The notes under the pieces are model-generated. The model was not told the origin of the DNA. It worked only from the letters and a program-made list of their open reading frames with translations, and did not search any database. A DNA stretch of 7,610 bases from contig NZ_CAMQAY010000037.1 in NCBI RefSeq assembly GCF_946998875.1, forward strand, positions 1-7,610, read 5' to 3'. This document shows positions 1-5,343 of this stretch, one piece after another; the stretch's first letter is position 1, and each line of letters begins with the position of its first letter. The DNA is from an uncultured Peptoniphilus sp. (GTDB taxonomy: Bacteria > Bacillota > Clostridia > Tissierellales > Peptoniphilaceae). The position numbers and the translations under genes are program-made.

Positions 1-42
1 TTTGCAGTTATTACTCATGAACTTATGACCATAAAAAATTAA
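1..42 (+). CDS. C-terminal end of an unidentified gene (5' partial)
   Basis: Frame 1 is open from the window edge to a TAA at 40-42 and gives the 13-residue tail FAVITHELMTIKN. The other two plus frames do not give a better ending, and the next gene's ribosome binding site begins only a few bases after this stop, as in an operon. Thirteen residues are too few to name a family; a hydrophobic strand followed by Thr-His-Glu is suggestive of an enzyme or ATPase tail but proves nothing. It is probably co-transcribed with the small gene at 56-205. Confidence 0.35.
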   Translation, partial: FAVITHELMTIKN

Positions 43-55
43 AATGGAGTTAGAA

Positions 56-205
56 ATGAAACACTTTAGATTATCAGACATTATTATATTTGTTGGAATT
101 TATATTTTTGCAAGTTCTCTCGATGATAAGGACAAAAAGAAGAAAAAATACTTGGGATTCATCCTGACAGTCTTGGGCTGCATCTTAAAATTTTTGAATT
201 TTTAA
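56..205 (+). CDS. Small two-helix membrane protein, 49 residues, unknown function
   Basis: An ATG at 56 is preceded by GGAG at 46-49 with a 6-base spacer, and the frame runs to TAA at 203-205. An in-frame ATG at 44 has no ribosome binding site, so 56 is preferred. The product has a hydrophobic segment at about residues 9-20 (IIIFVGIYIFAS), a strongly charged turn at about 22-31 (DDKDKKKKK), and a second hydrophobic segment at about 33-48 containing one Cys. This is a helical hairpin; the basic turn would put the loop in the cytoplasm and both ends outside, by the positive-inside rule. There is no signal-peptide cleavage site and no Gly-Gly leader. It ends 65 bases before the ABC ATPase gene with no GC-rich terminator between, so it may be part of the same transcript. 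I do not recognise a family. It could be an accessory subunit or modulator of the transporter or kinase downstream, or an unrelated membrane miniprotein. Confidence 0.6.
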   Translation: MKHFRLSDIIIFVGIYIFASSLDDKDKKKKKYLGFILTVLGCILKFLNF

Positions 206-260
206 ATTTAAAATTAAAAATAGAATAGAAAAATAAAAATCACAGGAGACTTGCAAAGTG

Positions 261-266
261 AGGAGG
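261..266 (+). promoter_or_regulatory. Ribosome binding site of the ABC ATPase gene
   Basis: A perfect AGGAGG sits 4 bases before the ATG at 271, fixing that start. The rest of the gap 206-270 is A/T runs; no convincing -35/-10 pair was found there, so the promoter may lie upstream of the window or of the small gene. Confidence 0.75.
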
Positions 267-270
267 CAAT

Positions 271-930
271 ATGAAAGACATAATACTTGTAAAAAATATT
301 GAGAAAAATTTTAAGGGCAAAAAACTCTTTTGTGATTTTTCTTTTTCTGTGGAAAAAAATACTGTCCATGCCCTTGTTGGACCAAATGGGTCAGGAAAGA
401 CAAGCCTACTGAGGATTTTGACGGGCATTTATAAGTGCCAAGGCCATGTGGAAGTCAAGGGTTCCTACGCTATGCTACTTGAAAATGACTACCTCTATGA
501 GGAAAAAACTGGCATGGAAAATATAAATATCTTCTCTCTTTATTTTGGAGTAGATAAGGAAAATTACATAAAATATTCTGACCTACTTGGCATTACAGAT
601 GACCTAAGTAGAAAAGTTTCCACCTACTCCAAGGGCATGAAGAGAAAGCTAAGTCTTCTAATAATTATTTTGATGAATAGAGAAATTATTTTTTTAGATG
701 AAGTAACTTCTGGTGTAGATCCAATTTCCCGAGTAGAGATAAGAAAAATTATTTCCATGTTAAAGGATGAGGGCAAGACTCTTGTAATCACCTCTCATGA
801 TTTATCAGAGATAGAAAAAGTTGCAGATAAAGTTACCATGATTAAGGATGGAAAAATTTTATTCACCAGAGAAATTTCAGAGCTTGGAGAAAATCTTGAG
901 GATTTATTTATAGAGGAGGGGTCAAAATGA
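271..930 (+). CDS. ABC transporter ATP-binding protein (ABC-2 exporter type)
   Basis: This is the nucleotide-binding subunit that would power the two permeases directly downstream; it acts on the cytoplasmic face of the membrane. The 219-residue protein is a single ABC domain with all main motifs: Walker A GPNGSGKTS at 37-45, a Q-loop region near 70-72 followed by the typical YEEKTGMEN at 76-84, signature YSKGM at 119-123 (the variant common in drug, antibiotic and peptide exporters of the ABC-2 class), Walker B IIFLDE at 139-144, D-loop SGVDP at 147-151, and the H-loop histidine at 176 (ITSHD). The catalytic Glu144 is present, so it should hydrolyse ATP. Val replaces the usual Pro after DE, a minor variant. 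It ends in an ATGA overlap with the next gene, indicating translational coupling. The ATPase class is secure; the cargo (peptide, bacteriocin, lipid or drug) is not known. Confidence 0.93.
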   Translation: MKDIILVKNIEKNFKGKKLFCDFSFSVEKNTVHALVGPNGSGKTSLLRILTGIYKCQGHVEVKGSYAMLLENDYLYEEKTGMENINIFSLYFGVDKENYIKYSDLLGITDDLSRKVSTYSKGMKRKLSLLIIILMNREIIFLDEVTSGVDPISRVEIRKIISMLKDEGKTLVITSHDLSEIEKVADKVTMIKDGKILFTREISELGENLEDLFIEEGSK

Positions 931-1628
931 AGGACAAGGCTTTAAACAAGGCTACGAGATACATAATCTTTAGGGACAAAGAAGTGACTATCAACACAAT
1001 TTTATTTTTCCTACTTGCCCTTGCCTACTTATTTGCCCTCTATAAGTTTCTCTTTAGGGCAAGGGGAGAGGATTTTATCATCTTGATGACCTATGCCCTT
1101 ATACTTGGCTTTGGAATAATTGGATCCAACACTATTCTTGTAAATTTAAGTCTCAGGGACAAGCTAAGTGGCAGGTTGGAGTTTTTATTGGGGACAGGAC
1201 TCGATGTAAGAGAGATAATAAAGGCATATTCAATAGAAAACTGGAGGCTTTCATCTCTTGCTTCATTCATAATTTTTTTTGGAACTTATGTGATTTGTGA
1301 CTTGGACAAATCCTTTATCGTCCTTTACCTAACTTGTATCATCCTTCATTATTTTTTGATCTTGACTCTTAACATAAAGGCAATGTATAGGAAGAATTTT
1401 AAGTTTTTCAAAAATATAGTTTTCTTTAGCACGAGTCTTTTGATTTATCTATTGGGAAATTTTTCTGGGAGGATTCTAAAATTTCTAGACCATATAAATT
1501 TGGACTTAAGCCTATTTTTAATTCTTGCAAATGTAATTATTGGTCTTGGCTTAGGACTTTATTCTTTTTACCAAGTTAGAAAATTGGAAAATGAAAATGT
1601 AATGGAGGTGAGCTCAGAGTGGTCTTAA
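927..1628 (+). CDS. ABC-2-like membrane permease, first paralog
   Basis: A 233-residue hydrophobic protein starts at the ATG overlapping the ATPase stop (ATGA), with AGGAGGGG at 914-921 upstream. About six membrane segments can be seen: residues 23-42, 50-73, 110-125, 129-149, 163-178 and 194-215. A cytoplasmic stretch between the second and third carries DKLSGRLEFLLGTG (78-91), which matches the ABC-2 permease pattern of a Gly/Leu-Glu-Leu-Leu coupling helix after the second helix. The same pattern recurs in the next gene at the matching place. With the ATPase and that second permease it probably forms an exporter with a heterodimeric membrane part. No named family is recognised by eye; assignment rests on topology, the coupling motif and position. 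It overlaps the following gene by 10 bases. Confidence 0.8.
   Translation: MKDKALNKATRYIIFRDKEVTINTILFFLLALAYLFALYKFLFRARGEDFIILMTYALILGFGIIGSNTILVNLSLRDKLSGRLEFLLGTGLDVREIIKAYSIENWRLSSLASFIIFFGTYVICDLDKSFIVLYLTCIILHYFLILTLNIKAMYRKNFKFFKNIVFFSTSLLIYLLGNFSGRILKFLDHINLDLSLFLILANVIIGLGLGLYSFYQVRKLENENVMEVSSEWS
1604..1611 (+). promoter_or_regulatory. Ribosome binding site deciding the GTG start at 1619
   Basis: GGAGGTGA, a near-perfect anti-SD match, lies 7 bases before GTG at 1619, inside the 3' end of the preceding permease gene. No ATG is better placed, so the second permease starts with GTG. Confidence 0.7.
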
Positions 1629-2251
1629 AATTAATTGCCATTGATCTTAAAAAAATTTTAGACAAAAATGCAGTTTTAATGGCATTTTTTGGTCTGGTTT
1701 TCACATTTCTTTCAAATTTTTCAGCAGACTCAATGAAAGAAGTTTCAAAAATTATGAGAGTGGAAGGAATTTCTCTTTTGTTTTTAATTTTTTCTTTAGA
1801 ATTTTCCAAGGGGACCCTCCAAGAAGACAAGGCAAGAAAAAAATTAGAATTTCTTCTTGCCAATGGCGTCTCCATAAAATTTTTGCTAGAAAAATATTTT
1901 GGGAGCTTATTTTTTTCAAGCCTCATTACGCTTTTGCCTTCCCTAATATTTTTTGGCGTGAAGACAAGGATTGGGGTCCTTGAAATTTTAAACTTTCTAC
2001 TTACAGCTTGCCTTTACACAAGTTTTTTAATTTTAAAAATTTTAAATACAGAAAATATGAACAAGATGTCTGGGATCCAAAAGAAGATATTTTTTCTTGG
2101 AGGCCTTGTACTAATAGTCTCAACTAATATTTATATTTTCACTTCTGTGATAAAATTGTACTTGATAAGCAAGTTTTTAATTTTAATTTTTGCAAATATT
2201 TTTGTGGCAATAAATACAAGCAAAGAAAGGATTGGGGTGACTTACTTTTGA
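1619..2251 (+). CDS. ABC-2-like membrane permease, second paralog (GTG start)
   Basis: A 210-residue hydrophobic protein with about six membrane segments (roughly residues 17-34, 49-62, 93-113, 120-142, 156-176, 178-199). After the second helix it carries DKARKKLEFLLANG (70-83), which lines up residue for residue with DKLSGRLEFLLGTG of the preceding gene (pattern DKxxxxLEFLLxxG), followed in both by a Tyr about ten residues later and a further hydrophobic helix ending in FFG. The two are therefore distant paralogs and probably the two halves of one membrane channel driven by the ATPase at 271-930. The start is GTG, chosen because of the ribosome binding site 7 bases upstream; the gene overlaps the previous one by 10 bases and touches the next (stop TGA shares its A with the kinase ATG). 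The transported substrate cannot be inferred. Confidence 0.78.
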   Translation: MVLKLIAIDLKKILDKNAVLMAFFGLVFTFLSNFSADSMKEVSKIMRVEGISLLFLIFSLEFSKGTLQEDKARKKLEFLLANGVSIKFLLEKYFGSLFFSSLITLLPSLIFFGVKTRIGVLEILNFLLTACLYTSFLILKILNTENMNKMSGIQKKIFFLGGLVLIVSTNIYIFTSVIKLYLISKFLILIFANIFVAINTSKERIGVTYF

Positions 2252-3408
2252 TGGGGAAGAGAATTTTAAAAATAATAATTTCACATGCCGCCCTGATTTT
2301 TTATTGGTGCTACCTTTATAAAGTTGGCGACGCAATAAGTAGTGCGCCAATAATAAATTTTACTTCCACAATATTAATTTTAATTATTTATGGACTTATC
2401 TACGCAGAGATAACAAAAAAAGGGGATAAAAAACTAGATGCTCTTTATATTTTTGTATCACTTTTATTTTTTGCCCTTGCCCTAAATAAAAATTTTAAAT
2501 TTTTAATTTTCCTTGGTCTTGGACTAGGGATTTCAATTTTTTATATAGTGAAAAATTTGCAAATAGATAAGACTTTTTACATAAGTATTCTTCCAATTTC
2601 AAAAAAGATGACTCAGGTCTTTACGGGAATTTTCATTTGCGTGATTATGCTTTTAACTTATCTCTTGGACCTTGATGTCCTTGTAATAAATATTTTTAAT
2701 CAGGTCATATTTTTTGCCTGCTGCCTTTTCTTTTTGTTATTTTTAAAGGACAGAGAGGATGTCTACGACAAGACCTTTAAATTACTCTATATCTCTAAGT
2801 ATATGGCAAGTGAAAGGGAAAATTTTGTAAGGCTTATCCATGACGAGGTCCTACAAGATATTTTTGCTGCCAAAAATTATTTGAGCCTAAAAGAGCCCAA
2901 GGTCCATGAGGCAAGCGACTTGCTTACAAAATTAAATGAAAGACTTAGGAAAATTATGAAGTTTTATCAGACAAGTCTCTTTGAAGACTTTGGCATGGAA
3001 GAAAATATTCATGGTATTTTTGAAAATGTTGCAAGTCTTTATCCTTATAAGACTACAAAAATTGACAAGAAAATTTCAAGTGCCTTAGAAAATTTAAGGG
3101 GCGAGGAAGTAAAATTAATTGCCCTAATCACCAAGGAGCTTGTCAACAACATCTACAAGCATTCAGAGGCCACCTATATTTTTTACAGGCTTTATGAAGA
3201 TAGAGGCTTTATAATTATGGAAGTGGAAAGCGACGGCATGGCTCATGAGGACTTTAAAAATATAGAGGATTCAAAGAGGGGGGTTCTCCTTTTGAAGATG
3301 CTAATTTCATCTAATGAAGGCGAAATTGCCTACGAGGACAGAGGAAGGACCCTTTACACAAAAATAAGATTGAGAAGGTTTAGAGATGAAGATTCTTTTA
3401 TTAGATGA
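2251..3408 (+). CDS. Membrane sensor histidine kinase, NarX/LiaS/DesK type (HisKA_3)
   Basis: This is the sensor of the two-component pair with the next gene. From ATG 2251 it has 385 residues; a TTG at 2248 adds one Met and is also compatible with GGGGTGA at 2234-2240. The N-terminal half is membrane: about six hydrophobic helices within residues 7-165, with no sizeable outer domain, as in intramembrane-sensing kinases. The dimerisation/phosphoacceptor region at about 186-214 has ERENFVRLIHDEVLQ, with His197 the likely phosphorylation site in the HisKA_3 HDxxxQ pattern. The N box of the ATPase domain is KELVNNIYKHSEA (295-307; Glu296, Asn300, His304). The later boxes are weak: SDGMA (327-331) where DxGxG is expected, and RGVLLLKM (343-350) where GxGLxGM is expected. 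It lies in the same operon as the ABC exporter and overlaps the regulator gene by 23 bases. The signal is unknown; it may sense membrane stress or the state of the transporter. Confidence 0.88.
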   Translation: MGKRILKIIISHAALIFYWCYLYKVGDAISSAPIINFTSTILILIIYGLIYAEITKKGDKKLDALYIFVSLLFFALALNKNFKFLIFLGLGLGISIFYIVKNLQIDKTFYISILPISKKMTQVFTGIFICVIMLLTYLLDLDVLVINIFNQVIFFACCLFFLLFLKDREDVYDKTFKLLYISKYMASERENFVRLIHDEVLQDIFAAKNYLSLKEPKVHEASDLLTKLNERLRKIMKFYQTSLFEDFGMEENIHGIFENVASLYPYKTTKIDKKISSALENLRGEEVKLIALITKELVNNIYKHSEATYIFYRLYEDRGFIIMEVESDGMAHEDFKNIEDSKRGVLLLKMLISSNEGEIAYEDRGRTLYTKIRLRRFRDEDSFIR

Positions 3409-3982
3409 CCACAAAATTTTTGGCGAGAGCTTAAGGCTCCTCTTGGAAGAAAGGGGAATCGCCTGCTTTTACACAAATGAAGTGGAAAAATTTTATGCTG
3501 AAATGAAAAAGGACTACGACATTTTTCTTGTGGACATAAATTTAAAGAGAGATGAGACGGGCTTTGACATCTTGGATAAAATTTATGACTTTGACAAAAA
3601 TAAAAAAGTTGTAATTTTGACTTCCTATGACATGATTAACTACAAAAGAAAAGCAGAGGAAAAGGGCGCCAGAGACTTTATAAACAAGTCTGTGGAAGTG
3701 GATGAATTAATTGAAAGGCTAGAAAGAGTCTATAGAGATGAAAAAATTTTATCTAAAGATCAATGCGCTGACCTTTTCGAAGCTCTCACAAAAAGAGAGG
3801 AAGAAATTTTGACTGAACTTGTAAAAGGAATGACAAAAAAAGAAATTGCAGAGAAACTTTTCATAAGCGAAAGGACTCTCTACAATCACATAGCAAATAT
3901 TTACGCAAAGCTTGGGGCGAAAAACCTTGTTGAGGCTTATAACACTGCCATGGAGCTTGGCTACATCAAACCCATAATGTAA
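3386..3982 (+). CDS. Response regulator, NarL/FixJ family with LuxR-type HTH
   Basis: This is the DNA-binding partner of the preceding kinase. The 198-residue protein begins with a receiver domain (about 1-118): acidic pair Asp7-Asp8 (LLLDDHK), phosphoacceptor Asp50 (FLVDINL), Thr79/Ser80 (ILTS) and Lys101 (FINKS), so all phosphorylation-switch residues are present. A LuxR/GerE helix-turn-helix follows (about 132-185) with the typical LTKREEEILTELVKGMTKKE start, EIAEKLFISERTLYNHI recognition region, and the AKLGAKN turn near the end. The ATG lies inside the 3' end of the kinase gene (23-base overlap) with GAGAAGG 7 bases upstream, so the two are translated together. By analogy with exporter-linked pairs it probably controls its own operon; no clear inverted-repeat operator was found in the short leader. 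The gene ends just before a strong terminator. Confidence 0.93.
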   Translation: MKILLLDDHKIFGESLRLLLEERGIACFYTNEVEKFYAEMKKDYDIFLVDINLKRDETGFDILDKIYDFDKNKKVVILTSYDMINYKRKAEEKGARDFINKSVEVDELIERLERVYRDEKILSKDQCADLFEALTKREEEILTELVKGMTKKEIAEKLFISERTLYNHIANIYAKLGAKNLVEAYNTAMELGYIKPIM

Positions 3983-4013
3983 AAGAACTAGGTCCACATG
4001 AACCTAGTTTTTT
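3982..4013. terminator. Bidirectional rho-independent terminator
   Basis: AACTAGGT (3986-3993) pairs with ACCTAGTT (4002-4009) around an 8-base loop; A's before and T's after extend the stem and give a U-tract in the plus direction. Read on the minus strand, the stem is followed by CTTTT. It lies between the response regulator stop and the convergent nitroreductase stop, so it can end both transcripts. Confidence 0.85.
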
Positions 4014-4015
4014 AG

Positions 4016-4555
4016 TTAATCTGAAATTATTTTGTATAGGGCATCAGATGTCTTTCTTTTTTTCTCGCGCAAATCGTCATTTTTTGCGTAGCCAAGAGCT
4101 ATTACAAGTCTAATTTTACTTTTGGTCTTTAAAAATTTTTGCAACTTTTCTTCGTCAAACCAACCGATTATACAAGTTGATAGTCCAAGGCTTGTTGCTT
4201 CTGCTGTAAAGTAGGCAGCAGATATTCCTATGTCAATGGACTTGTAGTCTTGATTCTTTACGCTTGAGCCAATCTTGGCAGAAAGGTTGTAATTTTCTTC
4301 TGTGACAATGGCAAAGGCAGCTGCGTCCTTGGTAAAGGAGTTCATCTTGCCAAGTTGAAAATATTTTGAAAGGTTTTTGGCATCGTCGCCGCGGACAATG
4401 TAATAGTAGTAGGGCTGTGCATTGCAAGCTGATGGTGCAAGCTTCATAGTCTCAAGGCAAGCTTCAATTTTTTCTATTTCAACTTCTCTATCTGGGTCAT
4501 AGTCTCGACATGACTCTCTTTTTTTCGCCAATTCTTTAAATTCATTAAAATCCAT
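4016..4555 (-). CDS. Nitroreductase family protein (FMN-dependent NAD(P)H oxidoreductase)
   Basis: Members of this family are cytoplasmic homodimers that use bound FMN to reduce nitro compounds, quinones or flavins with NAD(P)H. The 179-residue protein shows the N-terminal FMN phosphate motif in the form KRESCRDYD (12-20; Arg13, Ser15, Arg17), APSACNAQPYY (40-50) at the flavin/dimer site, the long helix GISAAYFTAEATSLGLSTCI (110-129) ending in GW, and the closing strand IALGYAK (152-158). Length fits the short nitroreductases of anaerobic Firmicutes. The ATG is one base after the stop of the upstream glutaredoxin-like frame, with AGAGGG (4561-4566 on the plus map) 5 bases ahead, so the two are translationally coupled. 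It is the last gene of the minus-strand operon. The natural substrate is unknown. Confidence 0.92.
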   Translation of the reverse strand: MDFNEFKELAKKRESCRDYDPDREVEIEKIEACLETMKLAPSACNAQPYYYYIVRGDDAKNLSKYFQLGKMNSFTKDAAAFAIVTEENYNLSAKIGSSVKNQDYKSIDIGISAAYFTAEATSLGLSTCIIGWFDEEKLQKFLKTKSKIRLVIALGYAKNDDLREKKRKTSDALYKIISD

Positions 4556-4556
4556 A

Positions 4557-5036
4557 TTATCCCTCTAAAAATTCATCTAAGTTTCCATCAAAAAAGTAAA
4601 ATTCGTCGTCGCGCTTAAGTGCAGGAACGCCAACGCGATTTTCTTCAACAATTTCGTCAAAGTCTTCGGAGAAGTCCCTCTCCTTTAAAAATCTCTTCAA
4701 GTTTGCCATTGATGCCGTTATATCTACAATTTCGCAATCCAAATTTTTTTCTTTCACTGCTGCAATTGCAGGTGGACAGTCTGGGCAGAGGCTTGAAATA
4801 AATAGTGTAAGCATATTATTTTCCTCCAAAAATTTATTTAGGGCCTTATAAAAATCATCATCGGCACTATTATCTCTTTTTGCAATATTAAAATAAATTT
4901 GTCTCTCTCGCATTTTTCTCTTAAAGTGACGGCTCTCTAGCATGGCAACTATGTTTTCATCATCTATGAAGTTACCCTGGAAGTCCATGACTCTTGCCTT
5001 TTTTTGAAAGGGCAAGGGAAGATAGACCCTTGTCAT
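4557..5036 (-). CDS. Glutaredoxin-like CPDC protein continuous with the C-terminal half of a YaiI/YqxD (DUF188) protein
   Basis: The open frame has two parts. From about residue 12 to 73 it matches the C-terminal half of YaiI/YqxD/UPF0178 proteins: KARVMDFQGNFIDDENI, then LESRHFKRKMRE, then a DDDFYKALNKFL ending. From Met75 (genomic 4814) to the end, 85 residues form a glutaredoxin-like thioredoxin fold: MLTLFISSLCPDCPP with the redox CPDC motif, IVDITASMANLKRFLKERD, and the cis-Pro region NRVGVPAL. This resembles the short stand-alone glutaredoxin-related proteins of Firmicutes that reduce disulfides. The apparent ATG at 5036 lacks a ribosome binding site and lies inside the family domain, so it is probably not a real start. 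Two readings remain: a bifunctional fusion reached by frameshift from the ATG at 5247, or independent synthesis of the 85-residue protein from ATG 4814 (4557-4814), which has its own GGAGG. The second is likely even if the first also occurs. The nitroreductase follows directly. Confidence 0.75.
   Translation of the reverse strand: MTRVYLPLPFQKKARVMDFQGNFIDDENIVAMLESRHFKRKMRERQIYFNIAKRDNSADDDFYKALNKFLEENNMLTLFISSLCPDCPPAIAAVKEKNLDCEIVDITASMANLKRFLKERDFSEDFDEIVEENRVGVPALKRDDEFYFFDGNLDEFLEG
4823..4827 (-). promoter_or_regulatory. Internal ribosome binding site for the glutaredoxin-like part
   Basis: On the minus strand GGAGG lies 8 bases before the in-frame ATG at 4814, exactly where the YaiI/YqxD-like part ends and the CPDC domain begins. 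It supports separate translation of an 85-residue glutaredoxin-like protein. Confidence 0.6.
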
Positions 5037-5247
5037 TTGTTATGACCAGGTCTTTACTTTTTGCATGATTGGCAATGTATATGTCAGCTGCTTCCTTGGA
5101 GATGTCAACGCTAATGACTTCGCCATAAGTTGGGGAGAAGTCCTGGCTGTAATTTTTTACCAAGAGAAGCCTTGCACAGTATTTTTGGCAGAGCCTTTCA
5201 CATATTTCACGCACTGGTGAACCGTCTGCATCTAATAATATTTTCAT
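4972..5247 (-). CDS. YaiI/YqxD (DUF188/UPF0178) family protein, N-terminal part, frameshifted
   Basis: Family members are about 150 residues with a PIN-like fold; their function is not settled. This 91-residue frame holds the N-terminal half: MKILLDADGSPVREI (family pattern VDADACPV, here with Gly-Ser for Ala-Cys; Asp6 and Asp8 kept), a middle SVDISKEAADIYIANHAKSKD, and LVITNDKGLSSLALSKKG, which matches the DLVVTQDxGLAxxAL core. It then runs out of frame within a few residues (KSHGLPG, stop). The family's C-terminal half continues in the neighbouring frame of 4557-5036 straight after a run of seven A. Removing one A would join them as LALSKKARVMDFQG and give, with the glutaredoxin-like part, a 229-residue protein. 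So it is a pseudogene, a recoded gene, a slippage-dependent gene or a sequencing error. The ribosome binding site before ATG 5247 is weak. First gene of the minus-strand operon. Confidence 0.72.
   Translation of the reverse strand: MKILLDADGSPVREICERLCQKYCARLLLVKNYSQDFSPTYGEVISVDISKEAADIYIANHAKSKDLVITNDKGLSSLALSKKGKSHGLPG
4999..5005 (-). other. A7 homopolymer at the frameshift in the YaiI/YqxD gene
   Basis: On the minus strand the codons are TCA AAA AAA GGC in the upstream frame and CAA AAA AAG GCA in the downstream frame. Family similarity passes from the first to the second frame here, equal to a +1 shift or to one A too many. Runs of seven or more A are known sites of polymerase slippage and of sequencing indels. 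Confidence 0.7.
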
Positions 5248-5297
5248 ATTTATCTTTTACCCAAAGTAAATTCACAATATCATGTAAGTAAAAAGTA

Positions 5298-5326
5298 TTG
5301 AAAATTTGGGACTTTTTATATAGACT
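5298..5326 (+). promoter_or_regulatory. Putative sigma-A-type promoter of the LCP gene
   Basis: TTGAAA (5298-5303) and TAGACT (5321-5326) are separated by 17 bases, matching TTGACA and TATAAT at 5 and 4 of 6 positions. An overlapping TATATA (5317-5322) is closer to -10 consensus but badly spaced (13). The 96-base divergent gap 5248-5343 should hold the minus-strand operon's promoter too, but no convincing one was found. Confidence 0.4.
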
Positions 5327-5332
5327 TAGTTT

Positions 5333-5338
5333 AGGAGG
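5333..5338 (+). promoter_or_regulatory. Ribosome binding site of the LCP gene
   Basis: AGGAGG lies 5 bases before ATG 5344 and fixes this start. Confidence 0.75.
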
Positions 5339-5343
5339 TTAAT

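Noticed and set aside
200..213. Palindrome TTTTAAATTTAAAA after the small gene, considered as operator or terminator
   Set aside because: Made only of A and T in an A/T-rich run; it could arise by composition and has no GC stem for termination.
251..274. Possible seven-codon leader peptide (TTG start) overlapping the ABC ATPase start
   Set aside because: It runs through the AGGAGG itself, uses a weak start codon, and has no sign of attenuation structure.
1576..1926. 116-codon minus-strand open frame across the two permease genes
   Set aside because: It has no ribosome binding site or domain pattern, and the plus-strand permeases explain the region.
3749..3997. 82-codon minus-strand open frame over the regulator 3' end and terminator
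   Set aside because: It lies opposite the LuxR helix-turn-helix and starts within a hairpin terminator region; a shadow frame.
4233..4427. 64-codon minus-strand frame inside the nitroreductase gene
   Set aside because: Same strand, different frame from a clear nitroreductase; composition is Cys/Arg/His-rich without structure.
5248..5343. Minus-strand promoter for the YaiI/YqxD operon
   Set aside because: TATTGT and several T-rich hexamers occur, but no -35/-10 pair had both acceptable match and spacing.
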